Assembly (NCBI GenBank): GCA_903822435.1
Contig: CAIJPE010000241.1
Coordinates: 1 to 64,000, forward strand
Direction of reading: 5' to 3'
DNA from: an uncultured beta proteobacterium
GTDB taxonomy: Bacteria; Pseudomonadota; Gammaproteobacteria; Burkholderiales; Burkholderiaceae_C
DNA: 64,000 nucleotides
The translations under genes and the position numbers were made by a program. Positions 52,194-61,766 of this stretch are shown one piece after another (position 1 is the stretch's first letter; the number at the start of each line of letters is the position of its first letter). Under the pieces are notes generated by a model, which searched no databases, was not told the origin of the DNA, and saw only the letters and a list, made by a program, of their open reading frames with translations.

Positions 52194-53816
52194 ATGAAGC
52201 CCGAATCCGAAGCCTGGTGGCGCGGTGCCACCCTCTACCAGATCTATCCCCGCAGCTTTGCCGACAGCAACGCCGACGGTATCGGCGACCTGGCCGGCAT
52301 CATGGCCCGCCTGCCGTACGTGGCCAGCCTGGGCGTGGACGGGGTGTGGCTCTCGCCGTTCTTCCCGTCGCCCATGCGCGACTTCGGCTATGACGTGACC
52401 GACCACTGCGGCGTGGACCCGATGTTCGGCACCTTGGCCGACTTCGACGCGCTGGTGGCCCGCGCGCATGCGCTGAACCTGAAGGTCGTCATCGACCAGG
52501 TGTGGTCGCACACCGCCATCGAGCACCCGTGGTTCCAGTCCAGCCGCCGGGGGCCCGAAGACCCTTTCGCGGACTGGTACGTGTGGGCCGATGCCAAGGA
52601 CGATGGCAGCCCGCCCAGCAACTGGCAAAGCTGGATGGGCTGCGCCACCTGGACCTGGGAGCCGCGCAGGAAGCAGTACTACCTGCACAACTTCCTGCCG
52701 CAAATGCCCGACCTGAACTTCCACAACCCGGCCGTGCAGGAGGCGGTGCTGGCCATCGCCCGCTTCTGGCTGGACCGTGGCGTCGACGGCTTTCGCCTCG
52801 ACACCGCCAACTATTACTGCCACGACCGCAGCTTCACCGACAACCCGCCCCAGCCGCCCGAGCGCCGCGGCGAGCTGCCGGCGGCCATGCAGCAGCACCT
52901 GAACAACGTGTGCCAGCCCGAGACCCTGCCCTTCCTGGAGCGGTTGCGCACGGCCATGGACGGCTACCCGGAGCGCTTCGCGGTGGCCGAGATCGGCTCG
53001 GCGCGCAATCTCGAGCGCATGGTGGAGTACACCCGGGGCAGCGACCGTCTGCACACCGCGTACTCCTTCCTGCTGCTGGGCCCGCGCCCCACGCCGGCTG
53101 CGCTGGCCGAGATGATGGTCCACTGGCAGCAGGGCGAGGCCGCGACCGCCTGGCCTTCGTGGGCCGTGTCCAACCACGATGTGCCGCGGGTGGCCACCCG
53201 CTGGGGCCGCGGTGACCCGGTGCGCGCCCGCCAGCACCTGGCCCTGCTGGCCTGCCTGCGCGGCACGGTCTTCCTATACCAGGGCGAGGAACTCGGCCTG
53301 CCGCAAAGCGAGGTGCCCTTCGAGCATCTGCAGGACCCCTTCGGCAAGGCGCACTGGCCGCGCGACAAGGGGCGGGACGGGTGCCGCACCCCCATGCCCT
53401 GGCAGGCGGCAGCTCCCGCGGCGGGTTTCACCACGGGCGTGCCGTGGCTGCCGGCCGATGCGGCCCACGCCGCCCTGGCGGTGGATGCGCAGGAAGCCGA
53501 CCCCGGCTCGACGCTGCACCTGAGCCGCCGCCTCATGGCCCTTCGACGGTGCCATGCGGCGCTGCGGCTCGGGGCCTTCGAGTCGCGCCATGCCGACGAG
53601 TCCCTGTTGGTCTTCGAGCGCTGCGGCGACGCAAGCCGGGTGCTGTGCGCCTTCAACCTGGGCGACGCCGCTTCGGCCTTCCCGCTGGGGTTCGACCCCC
53701 GCGGCCAGGACGAGGCGCTGTGGCTCCACGGCGCCCGTATCGATGGCCGCCGTCTGTTGCTGCCGCCCGGCGCGGCCTGCATCCTTCCGCTCCCACCCGA
53801 GGACCGATGTCGATGA
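52194..53816 (+). CDS. alpha-glucosidase / oligo-1,6-glucosidase (GH13), cytoplasmic
   Basis: A 540-residue enzyme with no signal peptide. The start WWRGATLYQIYPRSFADSN is that of GH13 alpha-glucosidases. Catalytic regions are VVIDQVWSHT (I), GFRLDTANY with the nucleophile Asp (II), AVAEIGSARN (III, Glu) and AVSNHDVPR (IV). LYQGEELGLPQSE and the MPW segment are also typical. It would release glucose from the non-reducing ends of imported maltodextrins. Its end overlaps the dioxygenase-like gene by ten bases. Confidence 0.93.
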   Translation: MKPESEAWWRGATLYQIYPRSFADSNADGIGDLAGIMARLPYVASLGVDGVWLSPFFPSPMRDFGYDVTDHCGVDPMFGTLADFDALVARAHALNLKVVIDQVWSHTAIEHPWFQSSRRGPEDPFADWYVWADAKDDGSPPSNWQSWMGCATWTWEPRRKQYYLHNFLPQMPDLNFHNPAVQEAVLAIARFWLDRGVDGFRLDTANYYCHDRSFTDNPPQPPERRGELPAAMQQHLNNVCQPETLPFLERLRTAMDGYPERFAVAEIGSARNLERMVEYTRGSDRLHTAYSFLLLGPRPTPAALAEMMVHWQQGEAATAWPSWAVSNHDVPRVATRWGRGDPVRARQHLALLACLRGTVFLYQGEELGLPQSEVPFEHLQDPFGKAHWPRDKGRDGCRTPMPWQAAAPAAGFTTGVPWLPADAAHAALAVDAQEADPGSTLHLSRRLMALRRCHAALRLGAFESRHADESLLVFERCGDASRVLCAFNLGDAASAFPLGFDPRGQDEALWLHGARIDGRRLLLPPGAACILPLPPEDRCR

Positions 53817-54625
53817 TCGATATCCACAGCCCCTACCCGCTGAGCCCGGGGCAGATCGCACAGTTCGAACGCGAGGGCTTCATCAAGCTCAAGCAGGTGC
53901 TGTCGCCCGAGGCGCTGGCGCACTATGGGTCCGAGATCACCCGCCTGACCCTGGCGCTCAACACCCAGGACCGGCCGCTGTCCGAGCGCAGCACCTACGA
54001 CCGCGCCTTCCTGCAGGTGATGAACCTGTGGGAGCACAGCGCCCGCGTGCGCGAGTTCGTGTTCGGCCCGCGACTGGGCCGCATCGCGGCGCAGTTGATG
54101 CGCGTGTCGGGCGTGCGCCTGTACCACGACCAGAGCCTGTACAAGGAGCCGGGCGGCGGCATCACCCCGGCGCATGCCGACCAGACCTACTGGCCGCTGG
54201 ACAGCGACCGCACCGTCACGGCGTGGGTCCCCTTGCAGGCCGTTCCGCGAGAGCTCGGCCCGCTGGCCTTCTATGCCGGCAGCCAGCACGTGCCCTTCGG
54301 CCGCGACCTGGGCATCGGCGACGAGAGCGAACGGCAGATCACGGCCCACATGGAAGCGCACGGCTTCGAAATCGTGGACGAGCCCTATGACCTCGGCGAG
54401 CTCAGCTTCCACGGTGGCTGGACCTTCCACAAGGCCGGGCCCAACCGCAGCGACCAACCCCGCTCGGTGATGACGATCATCTACATGGACCACCAGATGA
54501 AGCTCGGTGCGTGCACCAGCGACATCCAGCGCAACGACGCGGCCCAGTGGTGTCCGGGCGCCCGGGTGGGCGAGGTGATCGACACGCCGAAGAACCCGGT
54601 CGTCTACCGGTCCTCCATGGGCTGA
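53807..54625 (+). CDS. phytanoyl-CoA dioxygenase (PhyH) family protein
   Basis: A 272-residue member of the PhyH Fe(II)/2-oxoglutarate dioxygenase superfamily. The iron-binding HxD is H-A-D in TPAHADQTYWPL, and the distal His is in LSFHGGWTFHKAGPN with Arg in NRSDQPRSVM for 2-oxoglutarate. The N-terminus has the family segment QFEREGFIKLKQVLS. ATG 53807 or 53813 may be the start. It lies in a glycoside-hydrolase operon, where a dioxygenase is unexpected; it may hydroxylate a sugar or lipid ligand, but no substrate is known. Confidence 0.88.
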   Translation: MSMIDIHSPYPLSPGQIAQFEREGFIKLKQVLSPEALAHYGSEITRLTLALNTQDRPLSERSTYDRAFLQVMNLWEHSARVREFVFGPRLGRIAAQLMRVSGVRLYHDQSLYKEPGGGITPAHADQTYWPLDSDRTVTAWVPLQAVPRELGPLAFYAGSQHVPFGRDLGIGDESERQITAHMEAHGFEIVDEPYDLGELSFHGGWTFHKAGPNRSDQPRSVMTIIYMDHQMKLGACTSDIQRNDAAQWCPGARVGEVIDTPKNPVVYRSSMG

Positions 54626-54633
54626 TCCCCGGG

Positions 54634-56943
54634 GTGAGCCGCAACGTGACCCGCAACCTGGCCGCCCGCGCGATGACAGCGGCGGCTTGCGTGCTGGCCA
54701 TCGCCATGCCATGGGTGGCCCGCGCCGCCCCCGGGGACCTGACCCGCTGGGTCGATCCCTTCATCGGCACCGATGGCACCGGCCACGTCCTGCCGGGCGC
54801 CACGCGGCCTTTCGGCATGGTCGCTCCGAGCCCCGACAACGCGGGCGGGGGTTGGGACTACACCTCCGGCTATCAGTACCGCGCAACGCGGATCCTGGGA
54901 TTTTCGAACACCCACATGAGCGGCACCGGCATCCCCGACCTGGGCGATGTGCTGTTGCAGCCGGCATCGGGCAGGCTCTGGGACGTGCACACGCAGGACT
55001 TCGCCAGCACCTACGACAAACGCACCGAGCAGGCACACCCCGGCAGCTATGCGGTCACCCTGCACCCGCACGGCGTGCGGGTGGAACTCACCGCCACGCA
55101 GCGGGTGGCCCTGCACCGCTACACCTTCAGGCGCCCGGGGGCGGCGCAGGTGCTGGTGGACCTGCAGCATGGCCTGCAGTACGGCCAGGCCCCGCGGGTC
55201 GTGGCGGCCGAGGTGCACACCGACGCCGCCGGCGAAATCAGCGGCACGCTGCAGGTGAAGGGGTGGACCGAGCGGCAGGTCTCGTTCGTGCTGCGCTTCG
55301 ACCGGCCCGTGGTGCGCGTGCGGACACTGCCGGCGCGGCCGGGCGACAAGGCGCCCCGGCTGCTGCTGGACTTCGAGCTGGGGCGCCAGCCGGTGCTGCA
55401 GGCCCGGGTGGCCTTGTCGACCGTGGACGTGGCCGGTGCCCGCGCCAACTTGCTCGAGGCTGCGGCCCTGCCGTTCGACCGCGTGCGCGACGACGCGCGA
55501 GCCGAATGGAACGGGCTGCTCTCACGCGCCCGGATCGAAGCGCCAGACCGCTTCAAGCGCATCTTCTACTCCGCGCTGTACCGCTGTTTCATGCACCCCA
55601 GCGACATCGCCGACGCGGACGGCCGTGTGCGCGGCCCCACCGGGGTCGTCATCCAGGCCCCGGGCGGGCGCTACTACAGCACGCTGAGCCTGTGGGACAC
55701 CTTTCGCGGCCTGCACCCCCTGCTGACGCTGCTGGTGCCCGAGCGTGTCGATGGCTTCGTCCAGACCCTGATCGCTCACCAGCAGGCCCAGGGCTACCTG
55801 CCCCTTTGGACGGCCTGGGGCCGAGAGACCCACACGATGATCGGCAACCCGGCGCTTCCGGTCATCGCGGATGCCGTGGCCAAGGGCTTCAGGGGTTTCG
55901 ACCGTGGGCAGGCCCTGCAGGCCATGCTGCAGACCGCCACGGCCGAGCGGCCCCGAGCCCCGTCCTGGGCGCAGCACGGCTGGTCACTGCTGGATCAGCA
56001 CGGCTACCTGCCTTTCGACCTGGCGGACGGTGAGGCCGTGAGCAAGACGCTGGAATACGCCATCGGCGACGATGCCGTGGCCCGCGTGGCCCGCGCCGCG
56101 GGGCGCACCGACCTGGCCGATCGGTTTTCGCACCGCGCGCAGTCCTGGCGGCTGCTGTGGGACGAGGCCTCGCAGATGATGCGCGGCAAGGACAGCCAGG
56201 GCCGCTGGCGCACGCCCTTCGATCCGTTGGAACCCACCAGCCCCCTGAACAACCCCGGCGACTACACCGAAGCCAACGCCTGGCAGTACACCCTGGCGCC
56301 GGCCCTGCACGACCCGCAGGGCCTGGTCGCGCAGATGGGCGGGCCGCGGCCCTTCGAGGCCTGGCTGGACCGCTTCTTCACCGTGCAGGCGCCGGGGGAC
56401 AACAAGCACCTCGGGCAAGAGGCCCTGATCGGCCAGTACGCGCACGGCAACGAGCCCAGCCACCATGCCGCCTACCTCTACGCCTTCACCGAGGCCCCGT
56501 GGAAAGGCCACGCCCTGATCGGGCGGATCGTCCGGGACTTCTACGGCAACCGCCCCGACGGCATCACCGGCAACGACGATTGCGGTCAGATGAGTGCCTG
56601 GCTGGTCCTGTCCACCCTCGGTTTCTACCCGGTGGTAGTGAGCAGCGGCGAGGTGGTGCTGGGCGCCCCGCAGGTGCGGTTCGCGCGGCTGCAACTGGCC
56701 GGCGGGCACGTGTTGCGCATCCGCGCGGAGGGCTTCGGCCCCGGGCACACCTGGGCCTCGCGGGCCACGCTCGACGGCGTGGCGCTCGACCCCGTGGCCG
56801 TGCGCCATGCCGACCTGCTTCGTGGTGGCGAACTGGTCTTCACGCTGAAGCCCCCCCGGGGTTTCCACCCGGGCCCTGGACACTCGGCGGGCCGCCGTGC
56901 CGCTACCATTGCCGGGCCCGTTACCCGACGGGCTGGAGACTGA
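54634..56943 (+). CDS. exported GH92 alpha-mannosidase
   Basis: A 769-residue glycoside hydrolase family 92 enzyme, which cleaves alpha-linked mannose from glycans with calcium. The signal peptide is AAACVLAIAMPWVARAAPG. Diagnostic blocks are WVDPFIGTDGTGHVLPGATRPFG at the start, GFSNTHMSGTGIPDLGD, SLWDTFRGLHPLL, AYLYAFTEAPWKG and ITGNDDCGQMSAW. The start is a GTG at 54634, with a further GTG at 54646 possible. It lies eight bases after the PhyH gene and two bases before the SDR gene. Eukaryotic-type or yeast mannan may be the substrate. Confidence 0.9.
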   Translation: MSRNVTRNLAARAMTAAACVLAIAMPWVARAAPGDLTRWVDPFIGTDGTGHVLPGATRPFGMVAPSPDNAGGGWDYTSGYQYRATRILGFSNTHMSGTGIPDLGDVLLQPASGRLWDVHTQDFASTYDKRTEQAHPGSYAVTLHPHGVRVELTATQRVALHRYTFRRPGAAQVLVDLQHGLQYGQAPRVVAAEVHTDAAGEISGTLQVKGWTERQVSFVLRFDRPVVRVRTLPARPGDKAPRLLLDFELGRQPVLQARVALSTVDVAGARANLLEAAALPFDRVRDDARAEWNGLLSRARIEAPDRFKRIFYSALYRCFMHPSDIADADGRVRGPTGVVIQAPGGRYYSTLSLWDTFRGLHPLLTLLVPERVDGFVQTLIAHQQAQGYLPLWTAWGRETHTMIGNPALPVIADAVAKGFRGFDRGQALQAMLQTATAERPRAPSWAQHGWSLLDQHGYLPFDLADGEAVSKTLEYAIGDDAVARVARAAGRTDLADRFSHRAQSWRLLWDEASQMMRGKDSQGRWRTPFDPLEPTSPLNNPGDYTEANAWQYTLAPALHDPQGLVAQMGGPRPFEAWLDRFFTVQAPGDNKHLGQEALIGQYAHGNEPSHHAAYLYAFTEAPWKGHALIGRIVRDFYGNRPDGITGNDDCGQMSAWLVLSTLGFYPVVVSSGEVVLGAPQVRFARLQLAGGHVLRIRAEGFGPGHTWASRATLDGVALDPVAVRHADLLRGGELVFTLKPPRGFHPGPGHSAGRRAATIAGPVTRRAGD

Positions 56944-56945
56944 GC

Positions 56946-57677
56946 ATGCCAGCTGCCACCAGGGCCGCCCTTGTCGTGGGCGCAGGCGACGCCACCGGCG
57001 GCGCCATCGCGCGCCGCTTCGCCCGCGAGGGCTACACCGCCTGCGTCACGCGCCGCACGGCCGATGCGCTGCAGCCGCTGGTCGAGCGCATCCGCGCCGA
57101 GGGTGGGCAGGCCGTCGGCTACGGCTCGGACGCACGCGACGAGGCCGCCGTCACGGCCCTGGTGGCGCAGATCGAGCGTGAGGTCGGTCCCATCGAGGTG
57201 GCCGTCTTCAACATCGGCGCCAACGTGCGCTTCAACGTGGCCGACACCACCGAGCGCGTATACCGCAAGGTCTGGGAGATGGGCGCGCTGGCGGGCTTCC
57301 TGATGGGTCGCGAGGTGGCCAAGGTGATGCTCCCGCGCGGCCGCGGCACGATCCTCTTCACCGGCGCCACGGCCAGCCTGCGCGGCTCGGCGGGTTTCTC
57401 GGCCTTCGCCGGCGCCAAGCATGCCCTGCGGGCCCTGGCGCAGAGCATGGCGCGCGAACTCGGGCCGCAGGGCGTCCACGTGGCGCACATCGTGATCGAC
57501 GGCGCCATCGACACCCGCTTCATCGCCGAGAACTTCCCCGCCCGCTATGCCCTGAAGGACCGCGCCGGCATCCTCGAACCGGACCACATCGCAGACAACT
57601 ACTGGCACCTGCACCAGCAGCCCCGCAGCGCCTGGACGCACGAGCTGGACCTGCGGCCCTGGATGGAAGCTTTCTGA
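56946..57677 (+). CDS. short-chain dehydrogenase/reductase family protein lacking the catalytic Tyr
   Basis: A 243-residue SDR-fold protein. The N-terminal cofactor loop GAGDATGGAIARRFA and AVFNIGANVRF (NAG-like) are visible. The usual YxxxK is FAGAK: the active-site tyrosine is replaced by phenylalanine while Lys and the upstream Ser region (TGATASLRGSAG) remain. The same Phe form occurs in a known SDR subgroup, by recollection, so it may be a real non-classical enzyme. It follows the mannosidase gene by two bases. Confidence 0.88.
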   Translation: MPAATRAALVVGAGDATGGAIARRFAREGYTACVTRRTADALQPLVERIRAEGGQAVGYGSDARDEAAVTALVAQIEREVGPIEVAVFNIGANVRFNVADTTERVYRKVWEMGALAGFLMGREVAKVMLPRGRGTILFTGATASLRGSAGFSAFAGAKHALRALAQSMARELGPQGVHVAHIVIDGAIDTRFIAENFPARYALKDRAGILEPDHIADNYWHLHQQPRSAWTHELDLRPWMEAF

Positions 57678-57692
57678 AGGAGCCGCCGCGTC

Positions 57693-58290
57693 ATGAACAG
57701 CCCGCATCCACCGCGCATCGAGTTCTATTTCGATTTCGGCAGCCCCACCACCTACCTGGCGCACACCCAGCTTCCGGCCATCGCGGCCGCGACCGGGGCC
57801 GAACTGGTCTGGCGCCCGATGCTGCTGGGCGGCGTGTTCAAGGCCACGGGCAACGCCAGCCCCGTGAGCGTGCCGGCCAAGGGCGCCTGGATGGGCCAGG
57901 ACATCGCGCGCTGGGCCGCCCGCTATGGCGTGCCCTTCCGTTTCAACCCGCACTTTCCGATCAACACCCTGACATTGATGCGTGGCGCGGCGGGCCTGCA
58001 GCTGCGCCACCCCGAGCTGTTCAAGCCCTACGCCGATGCCGTCTTCGAGGCGATGTGGGTGCACCCTCGCAACCTGGGCGAACCGTCAGAAGTGGGCGCG
58101 GTTCTGGCGCCACTGGGCATCGAGCCTGAAGCCTTCATGGCCCTGGTGTCCGACCCGGCGGTCAAGGCTGCGCTGGTGGCCGCCACCGAAGAAGCGGTGG
58201 CGCGGGGCGTGTTCGGTGCGCCGACGTGCTTCGTCGGCACCGAGATGCACTTCGGCCAGGACCGGCTGGACTTCGTGCGCCAGGCGTGCC

Positions 58291-58301
<11 letters not shown>
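57693..58301 (+). CDS. 2-hydroxychromene-2-carboxylate isomerase family protein (DsbA fold)
   Basis: A 202-residue protein of the NahD/kappa-GST group. [19 protein letters not shown] carries the Ser that replaces the DsbA catalytic cysteine (GSPTTYL), and [16 protein letters not shown] and FGAPTCFVG are family blocks. These proteins isomerise chromene carboxylates with glutathione or act as GST-like enzymes. It is 15 bases after the SDR gene and its 3' end overlaps the convergent metacaspase gene by 11 bases. Confidence 0.88.
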
Positions 58302-59193
<892 letters not shown>

Positions 59194-59232
59194 GGCGGGC
59201 TCCTTGGGGTGGGTCGTCCGTGGATCGGGCTT

Positions 59233-59919
59233 CTAGATGTCCAGCTTGTCGAGATCGGCGCCGGTGCGTTGCAGCCACAATTTCAGGCGCTGGCGATCCA
59301 GCAGGCCCAGCCCGCCGCCGCCGGTGTTCATCGCGGCCCAGAAGCTGGCGCCTTCGGCATCCAGCTTCTGCAGCAGCGCGTCTGGCAGCTTGCGCAGCCG
59401 CAGCGTGCTGGCGCCCTGGGCTTGTGCGCGCTCGATCAGGCCCGAGGCGGTGAGCTGCTCGAAGCGGTCGCCGCGTACCTCGTTGAGCACCAGCACCAGC
59501 GGCAGCACGGCGCCCGGGCCGTCGAGCCAGCGCGCCAGCAACTGCACCGAGTCATGGCCGGCATCCATCACGTGCCAGTAATGCAGCGTCACGCCCAGGC
59601 CGCCCGCCAGTTCGGCCACGCCGGCTTCGTCCAGCCATCGGGTGAGCGAGGCCTGCGTCTGCGCGGCCAGGTCCACCAGCACCCGCCGTGCCGGGTCGGC
59701 CACGGCCGCCTCGATCACCGGGTCCAGGCTGTCGTGCGCGTCCAGCGGCATGGGCGCGGCGTAGTCGGCGTAAAAGCGCAGCAGCGCACCGTGCGAGCGG
59801 TCGGTGTCGAAGCCGATGAAGGGCTGCTGGCGGTCGATGAAGTGCTGGGCCAGCACGCGGGCCAGCAGCGACTTGCCGACGCCACCTTTCTCGCCGCCGA
59901 TGAAGTGGATGTGACTCAT
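59233..59919 (-). CDS. ParA/MinD-like P-loop ATPase
   Basis: A 228-residue protein with the deviant Walker A GGEKGGVGKS (residues 8-17), which carries the signature Lys of ParA/MinD/CobQ proteins. Later blocks are FIGFDTDRSHGAL, VLVDLAAQ (Walker B-like) and PLVLVLNEVRGDRF (base-recognition region). There is no DNA-binding helix-turn-helix and no ParB gene nearby, so chromosome partitioning is unlikely. Between the metacaspase gene (39 bases) and the short S41-like gene (36 bases) it seems to be part of a three-gene unit. It may be an ATP switch for the peptidase partner; that is inference. Confidence 0.82.
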   Translation of the reverse strand: MSHIHFIGGEKGGVGKSLLARVLAQHFIDRQQPFIGFDTDRSHGALLRFYADYAAPMPLDAHDSLDPVIEAAVADPARRVLVDLAAQTQASLTRWLDEAGVAELAGGLGVTLHYWHVMDAGHDSVQLLARWLDGPGAVLPLVLVLNEVRGDRFEQLTASGLIERAQAQGASTLRLRKLPDALLQKLDAEGASFWAAMNTGGGGLGLLDRQRLKLWLQRTGADLDKLDI

Positions 59920-59955
59920 GCTGGGGTCTGTGCTGCAGATGGAGGGCCGACGATC

Positions 59956-60228
59956 CTATCGCACGGCCTGCGTGGAGCCCGTCGCGCGCCACTTTGCGAG
60001 CCGCGTGCGCGCTGCAGCCACCTCGGTGTCCACGCCAGCCTGCGCATCGGCCCAGCGCGGAGCGACCAGCACATCGGGCGCCACGCCCGCATCGGGTGGG
60101 TCACCCGGTGCGAAGTGGGCCAGCAGCGGGATCTCCACGCCCACGCCCGAGGCCGGCAGCGGGGCTTGCCCCAGCAGCAGGCCGGGCGACAAGGCCCAGG
60201 TGGCCGCAAGGCGGCGGGCAAGCAGCAT
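59956..60228 (-). CDS. small protein resembling the C-terminal tail of an S41-family peptidase
   Basis: A 90-residue frame preceded by a good GGAGG site nine bases before the ATG. It includes LPASGVGVEIP, GVAPDVLVAPR and GVDTEVAAAR, which resemble the last strands of S41 (C-terminal-processing) peptidases. The catalytic Ser/Lys region is absent, so it is either a remnant of a larger gene or a short domain re-used by the neighbouring ParA-like/metacaspase unit. The similarity is by eye and weak. Confidence 0.42.
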   Translation of the reverse strand: MLLARRLAATWALSPGLLLGQAPLPASGVGVEIPLLAHFAPGDPPDAGVAPDVLVAPRWADAQAGVDTEVAAARTRLAKWRATGSTQAVR

Positions 60229-60307
60229 GGATCGAGACCTCCGACGATGCAGATACGAGCCCCTGCGCGTTGCGCCGAAGCCACCGCCGCAATGTACCGT
60301 CCGGGGC

Positions 60308-61681
60308 ATGACCGCCCACCCCGTGCGCATCCGGCTGTTCGCCCTGGCCTGGCCCCTGTTCCTGGAACTGCTGCTGGGCATCTCGGTCGGCGTGGTGGGC
60401 ACGGCGCTCGCCGCGCGCTTGTCGGACACGGCCGGTGGCGCCTTTGCGCTGGCCAACCACATCACCGGCATGCTCTTCATCCTGTTCCGCGTGGTGGGTG
60501 CTGGCGTGGGCGTGGTGGTGTCTCAGAATCTGGGCGCCGGCCGGCGTGCTGCAGCCGATGCGGTGGCCCGTGCGGTGCTGGGCGCGAGCAGCTGGATCGG
60601 GGGCCTGACGGCCTTGGCCTCGCTCTTGGGCGCGCGGGCGCTGCTGCACCTGCTGCAAGCCCCGGCCGAGGTGCTGCCCCTGGCCACGCCGCTGCTCTAT
60701 GCCTTGGCCCCGGCCCTGTTGCTGGATGCCTGGAATGCGTCGATGGCCAGCGTGATGCGCGCCCACCTGCGGTCCCGCGACACGCTGGCGGTGATGCTGG
60801 TCATGCACGCCGTCCACCTGCTGCTGGCGGTGCCGCTGATGCTGGGCGTGGGTACCTGGCCGGGACTGGGCCTGCCCGGCTTTGCGCTGGCGTTGGTGGT
60901 GGCGCGCTGCACGGCGCTGGCCCTGCACCTTTCGCTGTGGCGCAGCCGGCTGGCGCTGGTTCCACGGGCCGCGGACTGGTGGAGCCTGCCCCGTACGGAG
61001 TTGGCGGCCGTGGCGCACATCGGCCTGCCTGGCGCGGCCGAGAACATGGCCTACCGGCTGGCCTTCATGGTCAGCGTGGCGGTGGCCGGCGGCCTGGGCG
61101 CGCGCGCGCTGGCCACCCAGGCCTATGCCCAGCAGGTGATCGGCCTGGTGCTGTTGTTCGGCCTGTCCACCGGCCTGTCTGCCGAGACCCTGGTGGGCCA
61201 CCTGGTGGGCGCCGGGCAGCTGCGCCAGGCCCATGAACTGGTGCGCCGGGTGCTGGCACGCGGCCTGGCGGTGAGCGTGGCCGTGGCCTGCAGTGCAGCC
61301 CTGGCGGGCCCCTGGCTGCTGAGGGTCTTCACTTCCGACCCCGGGATCATCCACGACGCCACCGTGCTGCTGTGGCTGACGGTGCTGCTGGAGCCCGGGC
61401 GCACCTTCAACATCGTCGTCATCAACGCCCTGCGGGCGGCCGGCGATGCCCGATTCCCGGTGCTGGCGGGTGCGGCCAGCATGCTCGTCGTGCTGGCCGG
61501 TGGCAGCTGGCTGTTGGGCAGCGACGCGGGGCTGGGGTGGGGCCTGCCGGGCCTGTGGATCGCCTATGCGGCCGATGAATGGCTGCGCGGCCTGATCATG
61601 TGGCGCCGCTGGGCCACGCTGGCCTGGGTGCCGCATGCCCGCGCGAGCCGCCGGCGGCTGGGCGCCGCAGCCCTGCCATGA
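60308..61681 (+). CDS. MATE-family efflux transporter
   Basis: A 457-residue multidrug-and-toxin-extrusion protein with about twelve hydrophobic segments in two halves. The first half begins FALAWPLFLELLLGISVGVVGTAL and includes FALANHITGMLF and GVGVVVSQNLGAG. The second half has HIGLPGAAENMAYRLAFM and GLSAETLVGHLVGAGQ. It likely exports cationic compounds with H+ or Na+ exchange. Divergent from the S41-like gene by 79 bases. It ends 85 bases before the convergent GH13 gene; nothing is recognised in that gap. Confidence 0.93.
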   Translation: MTAHPVRIRLFALAWPLFLELLLGISVGVVGTALAARLSDTAGGAFALANHITGMLFILFRVVGAGVGVVVSQNLGAGRRAAADAVARAVLGASSWIGGLTALASLLGARALLHLLQAPAEVLPLATPLLYALAPALLLDAWNASMASVMRAHLRSRDTLAVMLVMHAVHLLLAVPLMLGVGTWPGLGLPGFALALVVARCTALALHLSLWRSRLALVPRAADWWSLPRTELAAVAHIGLPGAAENMAYRLAFMVSVAVAGGLGARALATQAYAQQVIGLVLLFGLSTGLSAETLVGHLVGAGQLRQAHELVRRVLARGLAVSVAVACSAALAGPWLLRVFTSDPGIIHDATVLLWLTVLLEPGRTFNIVVINALRAAGDARFPVLAGAASMLVVLAGGSWLLGSDAGLGWGLPGLWIAYAADEWLRGLIMWRRWATLAWVPHARASRRRLGAAALP

Positions 61682-61766
61682 GCCTGCAGCAGGCCCCTCA
61701 GGCGATGCGTGCGGCGCGCATCGGCCACCAGCGCCCATGCCCCTGTGCAAGCCAGGAGCAAGGGCT

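Noticed and set aside
59233..59919. ParA-like gene considered as a plasmid or chromosome partition system.
   Set aside because: No ParB gene or centromere-like repeats are nearby, and no DNA-binding region is seen.
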